A stretch of DNA of 64,000 bases, taken from contig DLCN01000006.1 of NCBI GenBank assembly GCA_002480645.1, positions 62,001 through 126,000 of the forward strand, given 5' to 3'. The DNA is from Balneolaceae bacterium UBA7797. Lineage in GTDB: Bacteria; Bacteroidota; Rhodothermia; Balneolales; Balneolaceae. The position numbers were made by a program, and so were the translations under genes. This document shows, one piece after another, positions 8,769 to 16,758 of the stretch (positions are counted from its first letter, which is position 1; every line of letters starts with the position of its first letter). Below the pieces are notes generated by a model. The model was not told where the DNA came from and made no database searches. It saw only the letters and a program-made list of their open reading frames with translations.

Positions 8769-9131
8769 TTATTCAGCGATCAACTCATTTTCTTTGAGGA
8801 AATTCTCAAAGGCTTCTTCATCATAACCCACCAGCACCGAGTTTTCGTGTACAAGTATAGGACGTTTGAGTATGCTTTGATTCTCAGAAACCACTTCGAT
8901 CAATTCTGCATCACTCAGATCCTTATCTTTTAAACCTAGTTTTCGATAGGTGGTACCCCTGTTATTTATGAGTACATCCATCCCGACTTTGAACTCCAGA
9001 TCCTTTATTTCATCAACAGTTAGTGGCTCTTTTTTTACATTGATGAATTCGTAATCCACTCCCTTTGCTTCCATCCAGTCTTTGGTATTCTTGATCTTGT
9101 TGCAGTTGGGAATTCCAATAATATGTAACAT
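8769..9131 (-). CDS. ArsC/Spx-like thioredoxin-fold protein
   Basis: This 120-residue protein begins MLHIIGIPNCNKIKNTKDW, with a single active-site-type Cys10 followed by NKIKNTKDW, as in YffB/ArsC/Spx-family proteins. Later it has a cis-Pro region LKRPILVHENSVLVGYDEE, also typical (RPI, then a VGFDE-like loop). Known relatives are glutaredoxin-coupled arsenate reductases or Spx-type regulators that bind RNA polymerase. There is no CxxC pair. The protein lacks signals of export. It heads the minus-strand group with DUF3108 and dut. No arsenic resistance genes are nearby, so a redox or regulatory role is at least as likely as arsenate reduction. Confidence 0.78.
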   Translation of the reverse strand: MLHIIGIPNCNKIKNTKDWMEAKGVDYEFINVKKEPLTVDEIKDLEFKVGMDVLINNRGTTYRKLGLKDKDLSDAELIEVVSENQSILKRPILVHENSVLVGYDEEAFENFLKENELIAE

Positions 9132-9213
9132 AGGTTTTTGTTAATAGTTTTATATTTACGGCAAGATAAGGTTTGCCTTGGCAATTTTGAATGATAAACA
9201 CGTTGTTTAACAA

Positions 9214-9708
9214 ATGAATAATGTACTTCGGTTCCTGAGCTTCGCGATTATTTTACTGATCGGCAGTTCCTGCAATAATAATGATGCCCAAAGAAAGTTC
9301 GAGGCCGAAGCTTACGGACCTGTCACAGGCTTTACGGAAACAGACAATCAGCAAAACATTATCAGTAAAGATGACGACGACTGGAGAATTTCTCCCATCT
9401 ATGCCGGTCTGATCGATATTGAACCTGTTTTCCCGAATCCGCTGCTTTATGGCAGTGTGGCCTATCTCGAGGTAACGTTGAACGGTGCACCCATCAGTTC
9501 GTTCATGCAACTCGGCTTTTTAAATTATCAGGATCAGTGGACGCCCATTCAGCAGCAGGACGTTACCTCCGATTTTGATGTACTTACATTTGTGATCGAT
9601 TCCCGCATCTTCGGTTCCAATGCAGAACTTGCCCGGGGATTGCATCGCCTGCTCCTTTTTGATGGCGGTCAACGCCTGGTTACATACGGTGATATTCAGA
9701 TAGACTAA
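9214..9708 (+). CDS. Hypothetical lipoprotein
   Basis: This 164-residue protein has a lipoprotein signal peptide with Cys20 in the lipobox (LIGSSC), followed by the polar stretch NNNDAQ. The mature part is a small beta-rich domain. It reads like an immunoglobulin-type fold with alternating hydrophobics: an IEPVFPNPLLYGSVAYLEVTL region near the middle and a LHRLLLFDGGQRLVTYGDI region at the end. No known family was recognised. It is divergent from the ArsC-like gene, and about 37 bases separate its stop from the following small gene, so it may head that operon. Function unknown. Confidence 0.72.
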   Translation: MNNVLRFLSFAIILLIGSSCNNNDAQRKFEAEAYGPVTGFTETDNQQNIISKDDDDWRISPIYAGLIDIEPVFPNPLLYGSVAYLEVTLNGAPISSFMQLGFLNYQDQWTPIQQQDVTSDFDVLTFVIDSRIFGSNAELARGLHRLLLFDGGQRLVTYGDIQID

Positions 9709-9745
9709 GGTTGTTATAGTTACAGGCACCCTATATCTTCTGGTA

Positions 9746-10012
9746 ATGAGAAAACTGAACCCATCGGAAAAACAAATACTCGACCGGTTGATCTTTCCTG
9801 AACCGTACGAGGTTATTCAAGACGAAACCGGCTTTGCCAGCGGAGCACTCAGAGACGATCTGATCAATCTCATCAATTACCGACTTATTGAGGTAATGAA
9901 TACGGATGGAGATGCTCATTCATCGGCATTTTCTTATGATTCCGATAATCTTCAGCAATTCACATTCAGAGCCACTAAAACGGGATTAAAAAAAATCAGG
10001 GAGGCAAAATGA
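9746..10012 (+). CDS. Small hypothetical protein, possibly winged-helix-like
   Basis: This 88-residue cytosolic protein was not recognised as a named family. Its pattern is helical at the start (SEKQILDRLIFPEPYEVIQDE), has a second helical segment (ALRDDLINLINYRLIEVM), then a beta-like strand pair (QQFTFRATKTGLKKIREA). That arrangement is like a small winged-helix or regulatory module, which is a guess from secondary structure only. Its stop overlaps the start of the biotinyl carrier gene by 4 bases (ATGA), so the two proteins are made together. The coupling suggests a link to carboxylase function, without direct evidence. Confidence 0.7.
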   Translation: MRKLNPSEKQILDRLIFPEPYEVIQDETGFASGALRDDLINLINYRLIEVMNTDGDAHSSAFSYDSDNLQQFTFRATKTGLKKIREAK

Positions 10013-10506
10013 AATATCAGGCAACCTGGAATGACCGGGTAATCGACGTTGAACTGAATAAAGAATCCTCAACATTCACTGCCGGGTCCACCGCTGACGA
10101 ATTTGAATTCACTCTTGATAACGGTCGTTATTTTTTGCGCATCGGAACAAAACTGCACAAAATTGATAATGTAAACTATGACGGCTCCGATATCGAATTT
10201 TCGATGGATGGCAAATGGTTCAAAGTATCTGTAAAAGATGAGCAGGACCTTTTACTCGACCGGCTTGGATTTAAAACAGCCGGTTCTTCTGCCGAGGGTC
10301 AGGTAAACTCACCTATGCCGGGTAAGATCCTTGATCTCATGGTAGATGAAGGTGACCTGGTGGTAAAAGGACAGGCCGTTGCGATCCTCGAAGCCATGAA
10401 AATGGAAAATGAGATCAAAGCTCCTGTTAATGGAACCATCGCTAAGATCAGCGTGGAAATCGGGCAATCTGTAGAAAAAAGAACCCCAATTCTAGAAATA
10501 AAGTAA
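10009..10506 (+). CDS. Biotin carboxyl carrier / biotin-lipoyl attachment domain protein
   Basis: This 165-residue protein ends in a classic biotinyl domain (about residues 98-165). It has PMPGKI, the biotinylation loop EAMKMEN with Lys131, and the closing strand PILEIK. The N-terminal 90 residues form a separate small beta domain. This arrangement resembles the carrier subunit of acyl-CoA or decarboxylase-type complexes, such as the gamma/alpha C-terminal domain of oxaloacetate, methylmalonyl-CoA or propionyl-CoA carboxylases, more than canonical AccB with its Pro-rich linker. No biotin carboxylase or carboxyltransferase gene is in the window, so its partners are elsewhere. It overlaps the preceding small gene by 4 bases and is followed 1 base later by murA. 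Confidence 0.88.
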   Translation: MKYQATWNDRVIDVELNKESSTFTAGSTADEFEFTLDNGRYFLRIGTKLHKIDNVNYDGSDIEFSMDGKWFKVSVKDEQDLLLDRLGFKTAGSSAEGQVNSPMPGKILDLMVDEGDLVVKGQAVAILEAMKMENEIKAPVNGTIAKISVEIGQSVEKRTPILEIK

Positions 10507-10507
10507 G

Positions 10508-11776
10508 TTGGATAAATTTATTATTGAAGGCGGCACCCCACTGAAAGGCACCATTGCGATCAGTGGCTCAAAGAATGCAGCCCTACCTATCATGGCCGGA
10601 GCATTGCTCGGCGACAGCGAGACCACGATAACCAACATCCCTCGCTTACAGGATATTTACACCTTTAATAATGTGATCCGGGTAGTGGGCGCCCGGGTTG
10701 ATTTCGACGATCAGAATAACAAAATGGTCATTGATCCAACCCATGTTTCCCATCTTGAAGCTCCTTACGATCTGGTTCGTAAGATGCGGGCTTCTTTCTA
10801 CATGTTAGGGGCATTGGTTGGAAAGCATAAATACGCCAAAGTTTCCCTGCCGGGCGGCTGTGCCTGGGGGCCTCGTCCGGTGGATCTTCACCTGAAAGGT
10901 ATGGAAGCCATGGGTATTGATGTGGAACTGGACGGAGGATATGTGATCGCCAAAGCGGATGATACACTCCCTCCGGCATCATACGAATTAAGCCCGAGTA
11001 GTGTGGGTGCAACCGTGAACTTATTGCTGGCTTCCGTGTTACGTTCCGAAGAGTTCACACTCAAAAATGCGGCCAAAGAACCTGATGTGGTTCAATTATG
11101 TGAAGCACTTGTTCAAATGGGAGCTGATATTTCCGGAATTGGCACCGACACGCTCGTGGTAAGAAAAGTAGATTCCCTGAAAGGCATTCAGATCCATAAT
11201 GATCCTGACCGAATCGAGTTAGGTACTTTTATGATTGCCGGTGCAATGAAACCCGGCAATGAACTGGAACTTACGGGGTGCGATCCTGAGCAGCTAGGCA
11301 ATTTTCCGGAACTCCTTCGTGAAACCGGAGCCTCTGTGAGTATTGAAGGTGATGTTATCACTCTGAAAGCTCCGGATGTGCTTAAACCTGTATCTATTAC
11401 CACAGATATCTATCCCGGATTCCCTACCGATCTTCAGGCGCAATGGGCTACAATGCTCACCCAGGCTGAGGGAAGTAGTTCTGTTACTGATACCGTGTAC
11501 TACGACCGTTTCAGTTATGTACCTGAGTTATCCCGTTTGGGAGCAAAAATGCATGTAGATAAAAACACTGTACATATCTCCGGAAAAACAATGCTTACAG
11601 GAGCATCTGTAATGAGTACAGACCTTCGGGCTAGTGTAAGCCTGGTGATGGCTGCCATGGTTGCTGAAAAGACCACCGAAGTATTGCGTATTTATCATCT
11701 GGACCGCGGATATGAATCGCTGGAAGACAAACTCAACGGAGTAGGAGCAAAGATCAAACGGGCAGATGACCAATAA
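10508..11776 (+). CDS. murA: UDP-N-acetylglucosamine 1-carboxyvinyltransferase MurA
   Basis: This 422-residue protein has the MurA N-terminus (FIIEGGTPLKGTIAISGSKN) with the substrate-binding SKNAALP. Its catalytic loop is LPGGCAWGPRPVDLHLKG with Cys118, the PEP-attacking cysteine and the target of fosfomycin. The C-terminal half has the second EPSP-synthase-like domain (PGFPTDLQAQ, then RGYE near the end). It transfers enolpyruvate from PEP to UDP-GlcNAc, the first committed step of peptidoglycan synthesis, in the cytosol. The start is a TTG one base after the stop of the biotinyl carrier gene; no ATG in frame gives a better N-terminus. Length is normal. Confidence 0.96.
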   Translation: MDKFIIEGGTPLKGTIAISGSKNAALPIMAGALLGDSETTITNIPRLQDIYTFNNVIRVVGARVDFDDQNNKMVIDPTHVSHLEAPYDLVRKMRASFYMLGALVGKHKYAKVSLPGGCAWGPRPVDLHLKGMEAMGIDVELDGGYVIAKADDTLPPASYELSPSSVGATVNLLLASVLRSEEFTLKNAAKEPDVVQLCEALVQMGADISGIGTDTLVVRKVDSLKGIQIHNDPDRIELGTFMIAGAMKPGNELELTGCDPEQLGNFPELLRETGASVSIEGDVITLKAPDVLKPVSITTDIYPGFPTDLQAQWATMLTQAEGSSSVTDTVYYDRFSYVPELSRLGAKMHVDKNTVHISGKTMLTGASVMSTDLRASVSLVMAAMVAEKTTEVLRIYHLDRGYESLEDKLNGVGAKIKRADDQ

Positions 11777-11871
11777 GCAGCGTATTATTTTGATGACAAT
11801 TTACATCCGCTGATTCTGTAATCTTCCCTTTTTTATTCTACATTGGCCGGATAATTGGTAAATCACATGTT

Positions 11872-12459
11872 ATGAAGCGAACTATATTTCTGTCTGTCTT
11901 TGGTCTGGCGTTCTTACTAACTGCTTGTGCTCAGGCTCAGGTTGAAGCTCCCACTATCATCACAAAAAAAGAATGGGGTGGAACTCCTCCCTCCGGCACT
12001 AAAGAGATCCAACAGATAGAATACATTACCATTCATCATAGTGGTGTGGATGTACCGGAAGACAAAGATCCTATTGAGTATCTGAAAAATCTGGAACGCT
12101 TCAGCAAAGAAGACAAACACTGGATCGACAATCCCTACCACTACATGATCGATCTGGACGGAAACATTTATGAAGCCCGCCCTCTCGAATATGCCGGAGA
12201 TACCAATACCGAGTATGATCCGGAAGGACATGCTCTGATCTGTGTGATCGGGAATTATGAAAATCAGAAGATCAAACCTTCTCAACTCGAATCTCTTGCT
12301 CAGTTAACCGCCTGGCTGGCTGAGGAATATGAAGTACCCGTTACAAAAATAGCCACTCATAAGGACTACTCTGACGAAACAGTGTGTCCGGGTGAAGATC
12401 TCTATGCCTATTTTGAGAACGGTACATTCATCACCATGGTGAAAGAGCTGCTGAAATAG
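11872..12459 (+). CDS. N-acetylmuramoyl-L-alanine amidase (Amidase_2/PGRP fold), lipoprotein
   Basis: This 195-residue protein has a lipoprotein signal with Cys19 (FLLTAC). The mature part is an Amidase_2/PGRP domain. It has the first zinc histidine in YITIHHSG (His55/56), the substrate-binding region NPYHYMIDLDGNIYEARP, and the C-terminal THKDY...TVCPGE segment that brings the second histidine and the zinc cysteine. All ligands are present, so it should be an active zinc amidase. It would cut the bond between muramic acid and the L-Ala stem at the periplasmic side. It follows murA by about 95 bases on the same strand. Confidence 0.87.
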   Translation: MKRTIFLSVFGLAFLLTACAQAQVEAPTIITKKEWGGTPPSGTKEIQQIEYITIHHSGVDVPEDKDPIEYLKNLERFSKEDKHWIDNPYHYMIDLDGNIYEARPLEYAGDTNTEYDPEGHALICVIGNYENQKIKPSQLESLAQLTAWLAEEYEVPVTKIATHKDYSDETVCPGEDLYAYFENGTFITMVKELLK

Positions 12460-12898
12460 TCTTTTGTCTAAACAAAAATAAATTTTAGCCATCCCGATAA
12501 AAGCCATTTACATTAGTGCGTTCTGCACAGTATATTGCGAGGTGGAATAAATCGAGACACAAGACTTTTTATAACGATTTTCTAATTGCATTACGCACAG
12601 AATACATATAACCAACTTATAGCGGAATCAACTGTTAAGGACGTTCTCGCTGATTTTTATATCGATTTATTATCCTTCTGTATCATATTGAAAAAACTAG
12701 TAGTACAGAAGATGGATGGTTCACAAACCGAACCGAATTCACATCCGACAAATTTAACTGGTAATAATACCATAGCGCTCGTAGCTACTCCTCTTTACAG
12801 AGCCGAATACCCGGAAACCTATCTGTCAGCAAATGTTCGAAAATTACGACGATGGATAGCATGTATGGGACACGGGCGCGGGGAAAAAAAGAAATTTA
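12460..12898. other. 439-base region without a supported gene, upstream of rng
   Basis: This stretch separates the amidase from rng. A frame from 12586 stays open into rng but its translation shows no domain-like pattern and ends inside rng in a different frame, so it was not accepted. The region probably holds the rng promoter and a long leader. No strong hairpin or terminator was recognised. Confidence 0.45.
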
Positions 12899-14662
12899 AT
12901 GAAGAATCAAATCATCATTCATTCGTCCGGAAATCAGACCCGGATCGCACTGATCGAGCATGGAGAGCTTGCTCAGTTATTCATAGAATCCGAAGAAAAC
13001 CAACGCACCGTTGGCAATATATATGTAGCCCGGGTTCATAAAGTAATGAGCGGTATTCGTGCCGCCTTCATCGATATGGGCACCCCAAAGGATGCCTTCC
13101 TTCACTTCTCAGATGCCGGTGACCATCTCGACGAATATGTAGCTATGTTGAATGGTAAAAATGCCATTCCGTCTCATGTTCATAAAGAGATCGCAAATAA
13201 AGAAAATCTTTCGAATGTAGAAAAGCAGATGCTGGCCGGTAAGGTGCTTAAAAATGGCCAAAAGCTGCTTGTTCAGATCGTTAAAGAACCTATCGGCTCT
13301 AAAGGTCCGCGTGTTTCTACCGATATTACCATCGCCGGTCGCTTCCTGGTGTTGATCCCTATGGGGGATTATATCGCCGTATCAAAGCGGATCAATAATT
13401 ACAAAGAACGTCGCCGGCTGAAAGGCATTCTGAATGGAATGTTGCCTGACGGCTTCGGGGTGATCGTTCGTACGGTAGCACAGAATCAGGATCAGGAGGC
13501 GATCGAGGAAGATCTGCGTACGATCCTGAAGAAGTGGGAACATCTCGTTGATAAATTAGAGAAGGCAAAACCACCATCATTACTCTACAAAGATCTGGAT
13601 ATGACCGAGAGTCTGATCCGTGATCTATTTGCCAAGAATTACGACCGGGTGTTGATCGATGATCCAAAAATGTATCGTCAGATCAAATCCTATGTGAGTC
13701 AGATCGCCCCGCAAATGGTACCGAATGTGGAGCTTTACAAACGTAAGGAGCATATTTTTGACTTCATGAAGATCTCTGAGGATGTGAATTCTATCTTCAG
13801 CCCTCGTGTACGAATGAAAATGGGTGGTTACCTGATCTTTGAACAAACCGAAGCCATGTATGTGGTGGATGTGAACTCCGGTCCTTATGCTGCTAAACAA
13901 AAGCAGGAAGACAACTCTCTTAAAACCAATCTCGAGGCAGCCCGTGAGATCGCGAAACAACTTAGATTGCGGGACATCGGGGGTATTATTGTCGTTGATT
14001 TCATCGACCTGAAAGACGACCGAAACCGCAAAAAGATCTACGACGAGCTCAAAAAAGAATTCAGAAAAGATCCTGCCAAGACCAACATCATTGGAATGAG
14101 TGATTTTGGCCTGGTACAGATCACCCGTCAGCGAATTCGACCAAGTGTGGTAAATTCTGTATCTAAAGTTTGCCCGATGTGTGGTGGCTCTGGCAGTGTG
14201 GTGAGTCAGGATACTATTGTTACGGATATTGAAAGCTGGCTGAGTAAATTCAAGCACAATACGAAATACCGTGCCATCGATCTTTATGTGAATCCTTACC
14301 TGAAGTCTTATCTCACAAAAGGATTATTAAGCACCCGCTGGAAATGGATGACCAAATATCATCTTAAGATCTCCATCATTGCCGATGAAAAGATCTCACT
14401 TAATGAGTTTTCCGTTACCCTTGCCGGTTCTGATATCGATATCACTGATGCCGTAATGCGTGGTGAAAGTATCGATGAAATGCTGAACCGACAGGAACTC
14501 GAAGAGCTGCAGAGCGGTAAACATGATCCGTCGAATCTCGATATTTCCAAAAAGGAACAGCGAGGCGGCAGGAATAACAATTCCCGGGATAACAGATCGT
14601 CAGGTCGATCTGCCAATTCGAACGGAAACAGACAACGAAATAACCGCAACAGCCATTCGTAA
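12899..14662 (+). CDS. rng: Ribonuclease G/E family endoribonuclease
   Basis: This 587-residue protein has the RNase G layout. An S1 RNA-binding domain spans about residues 35-130 (VGNIYVARVHKVMSGIRAAF). The RNase H-like/DNase I-like catalytic region has the metal-binding aspartates in YVVDVNSG and VVDFIDLKD. The zinc-link is CPMCGGSG, where subunits pair, followed by a small domain. The family cuts single-stranded AU-rich RNA, helping 16S rRNA 5' end maturation and mRNA decay. The last 45 residues (from about 540) are a low-complexity Asn/Arg/Ser/Gly tail, which may bind RNA or partners. The ATG at 12899 gives a normal N-terminus. It precedes hslVU by about 56 bases. Confidence 0.94.
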   Translation: MKNQIIIHSSGNQTRIALIEHGELAQLFIESEENQRTVGNIYVARVHKVMSGIRAAFIDMGTPKDAFLHFSDAGDHLDEYVAMLNGKNAIPSHVHKEIANKENLSNVEKQMLAGKVLKNGQKLLVQIVKEPIGSKGPRVSTDITIAGRFLVLIPMGDYIAVSKRINNYKERRRLKGILNGMLPDGFGVIVRTVAQNQDQEAIEEDLRTILKKWEHLVDKLEKAKPPSLLYKDLDMTESLIRDLFAKNYDRVLIDDPKMYRQIKSYVSQIAPQMVPNVELYKRKEHIFDFMKISEDVNSIFSPRVRMKMGGYLIFEQTEAMYVVDVNSGPYAAKQKQEDNSLKTNLEAAREIAKQLRLRDIGGIIVVDFIDLKDDRNRKKIYDELKKEFRKDPAKTNIIGMSDFGLVQITRQRIRPSVVNSVSKVCPMCGGSGSVVSQDTIVTDIESWLSKFKHNTKYRAIDLYVNPYLKSYLTKGLLSTRWKWMTKYHLKISIIADEKISLNEFSVTLAGSDIDITDAVMRGESIDEMLNRQELEELQSGKHDPSNLDISKKEQRGGRNNNSRDNRSSGRSANSNGNRQRNNRNSHS

Positions 14663-14674
14663 TTGAGTTGGCTC

Positions 14675-14706
14675 GGTTATTGCCCATTTACGGGCAATTG
14701 TTAACC
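14675..14706 (+). other. Two-tier stem-loop between rng and hslV
   Basis: ATTGCCC (14679-14685) pairs with GGGCAAT (14692-14698). An outer stem GGTTA/TAACC (14675-14679 and 14702-14706) can extend it with a small internal loop. There is no T-tract, so it is not a standard terminator. It may be an mRNA processing or stability element between the two genes. Confidence 0.4.
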
Positions 14707-14718
14707 TAAGACATTATT

Positions 14719-15267
14719 ATGAGTATTTTTGATCTACACGCCACAACGGTGGTGGGTATTATCCATAATGGTGAAGCTGCCATTGGAAGTGACGGGCAGG
14801 CTACCATGGATAAAACGGTGATGAAAGCGACCGTAAAAAAAGTAAGAACGTTACATGATGGAAAGATCCTGGCCGGATTTGCCGGCTCTACTGCTGATGC
14901 TTTCACCTTATTTGAGAGATACGAAGAGAAACTGAATGAATATAACGGCAGTATGCAACGTGCAGCTGTTGAATTAGCTAAAGACTGGAGAAAAGACAAA
15001 TACCTTCAAAAGCTGGAAGCACTTCTTATTGTGATGGATCGGGACCATGCACTGGTTATTTCAGGTCAGGGAGATGTGATCGAACCTGACGATAATATCG
15101 TTACGATCGGTAGTGGCGGATCTTACGCGTTGGCAGCAGCAAGAGCAATGGTGAAACACAGTCCGGAGATGAAAGCCATAGACATTGTAGAAGAGGCTCT
15201 CAGAATTGCCGCAGACATCGACATCTACACCAATCATAACCGCACATTGTTACACATAGAGAGATAA
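14719..15267 (+). CDS. hslV: ATP-dependent protease subunit HslV
   Basis: This 182-residue protein is the proteolytic subunit of the HslVU (ClpQY) complex. After a short propeptide (MSIFDLHA) it has TTVVGI, with Thr9 as the N-terminal nucleophile exposed on maturation. SDGQATM follows, and the GSGGSYALAAARA motif lies near residue 130. Two hexameric HslV rings form a chamber that receives unfolded proteins from HslU in the cytosol. Length and motifs match the family. The stop is 1 base before the hslU start, as usual for this operon. Heat-shock control is common for the pair, but no specific promoter was recognised here. Confidence 0.97.
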   Translation: MSIFDLHATTVVGIIHNGEAAIGSDGQATMDKTVMKATVKKVRTLHDGKILAGFAGSTADAFTLFERYEEKLNEYNGSMQRAAVELAKDWRKDKYLQKLEALLIVMDRDHALVISGQGDVIEPDDNIVTIGSGGSYALAAARAMVKHSPEMKAIDIVEEALRIAADIDIYTNHNRTLLHIER

Positions 15268-15268
15268 C

Positions 15269-16663
15269 ATGATTGAAGAAAAGAATTTAACACCTCAGCA
15301 AATTGTCCGTGAACTGGATAAATACATCATCGGGCAAAAAGAAGCCAAAAGATCGGTCGCAATTGCCCTTCGAAACCGCTGGCGAAGACTCAATTCAGAT
15401 GAAGACATCCGGGAAGAGATCATCCCGAATAATATTTTAATGATCGGACCAACCGGGGTTGGTAAGACCGAGATCGCCCGCCGACTGGCAAAACTGGCTA
15501 TGGCTCCCTTTGTAAAAGTTGAAGCCTCTAAATTTACTGAAGTCGGTTATGTTGGTCGGGATGTGGAATCAATGATCCGTGACCTAACTGATTTTGCCGT
15601 TACCATGGTAAAGGATGAAATGCAGGAACGGGTTAAAGGAAAGGCCGCCGAACATGCTGAAGAGCGTATTCTGGATATCCTCATCCCCCCTGTTAAAAAG
15701 AACGGGGTTGGCTTTGGTAGTAATAAAGCCGGATTCAATCCTGAAAACGCCAGCGATGAGGAATTAAATGAGCGTACCCGGGAGAAATTCCGTGGGAAGT
15801 TAAAGAACGGAGAACTTGACGAACGGAAGATCGAGATCGAAGTTAAAACCAACAAAAGTCCGATGATGCAGGTATTTGGCCCCGGAGGAATGGAAGAGAT
15901 GGGGATAAACCTGCAGGATATGCTCGGAAACATGGGTAAGAAAAATCAGAAATCGAAGCGTAAGGTTACGGTTTCGGAAGCCCGTGAGATACTGATTGAA
16001 GAAGAGGCAGAAAAACTGATCGATCACGAATCTGCTGTACAGGAAGCGTTGGAAAGAGTTCAAAAGCAAGGCATCGTATTTATAGATGAGATCGACAAGA
16101 TCGCTGAACCATCGACCGGTGCCGGAAAAAGTGGGCCGGATGTAAGTCGCCAGGGGGTTCAGCGCGACCTGCTCCCTATCGTTGAGGGATCTACCGTCAA
16201 TACTAAACACGGGATCGTAAAAACCGATCATATTCTGTTCATCGGCTCCGGAGCCTTCCATGTTTCTAAACCAAGTGATCTGATCCCTGAATTACAGGGA
16301 CGGTTCCCGATCCGAGTGGAACTGAATTCACTTACCGAGAATGACTTCTTCGATATCCTGACCAAGCCAAAGAACGCGCTTACTAAGCAATATCAGGCTA
16401 TGCTAAAAACTGAAGGAGTTACCATCGACTTTACGGATGAAGCCATTAGGGAATTAGCCAGAATCGCAGCTGAAGTAAATGCACAGGTAGAAAATATTGG
16501 TGCCCGCAGACTACACACCATCATGTCTTCGTTGTTTGATGAGTTATTATTTGCAGTACCGGACGACATAAACAGTGGCGAGATCACAATTGATCCTGCT
16601 TATGTTGAAAAACAACTTAAAGGTCTGGTTACCGACAAAGACCTCAGTCATTACATCCTTTAA
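15269..16663 (+). CDS. hslU: ATP-dependent protease ATPase subunit HslU
   Basis: This 464-residue AAA+ ATPase has the Walker A motif GPTGVGKTE (about residues 65-73), Walker B IVFIDEIDKI (about 269-278), an I-domain between them with a charged Gly/Met-rich loop (FGPGGMEEMGINLQDML), and sensor motifs near the end (IGARRLHT). The C-terminus ending LSHYIL matches the HslU tail that inserts into HslV and activates it. The enzyme unfolds substrates with ATP and feeds them to HslV. It directly follows hslV, with GAGAGATAAC before the ATG. Length fits the family. Confidence 0.97.
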   Translation: MIEEKNLTPQQIVRELDKYIIGQKEAKRSVAIALRNRWRRLNSDEDIREEIIPNNILMIGPTGVGKTEIARRLAKLAMAPFVKVEASKFTEVGYVGRDVESMIRDLTDFAVTMVKDEMQERVKGKAAEHAEERILDILIPPVKKNGVGFGSNKAGFNPENASDEELNERTREKFRGKLKNGELDERKIEIEVKTNKSPMMQVFGPGGMEEMGINLQDMLGNMGKKNQKSKRKVTVSEAREILIEEEAEKLIDHESAVQEALERVQKQGIVFIDEIDKIAEPSTGAGKSGPDVSRQGVQRDLLPIVEGSTVNTKHGIVKTDHILFIGSGAFHVSKPSDLIPELQGRFPIRVELNSLTENDFFDILTKPKNALTKQYQAMLKTEGVTIDFTDEAIRELARIAAEVNAQVENIGARRLHTIMSSLFDELLFAVPDDINSGEITIDPAYVEKQLKGLVTDKDLSHYIL

Positions 16664-16758
16664 CCGTTGGTTCGTAACGATATATTTGTTACAATCGTTA
16701 GGTTAATGAACATTCCTGGCTGTATAAGCTAATAGTAAGAAAGCGAAATAAAGTACAT

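Noticed and set aside
12586..13041. Open frame of 151 codons upstream of rng
   Set aside because: It overlaps the real rng gene by 143 bases in another frame and its translation shows no domain-like pattern.
13625..14257. Long antisense frame in rng
   Set aside because: It is a shadow of the rng coding pattern on the other strand.
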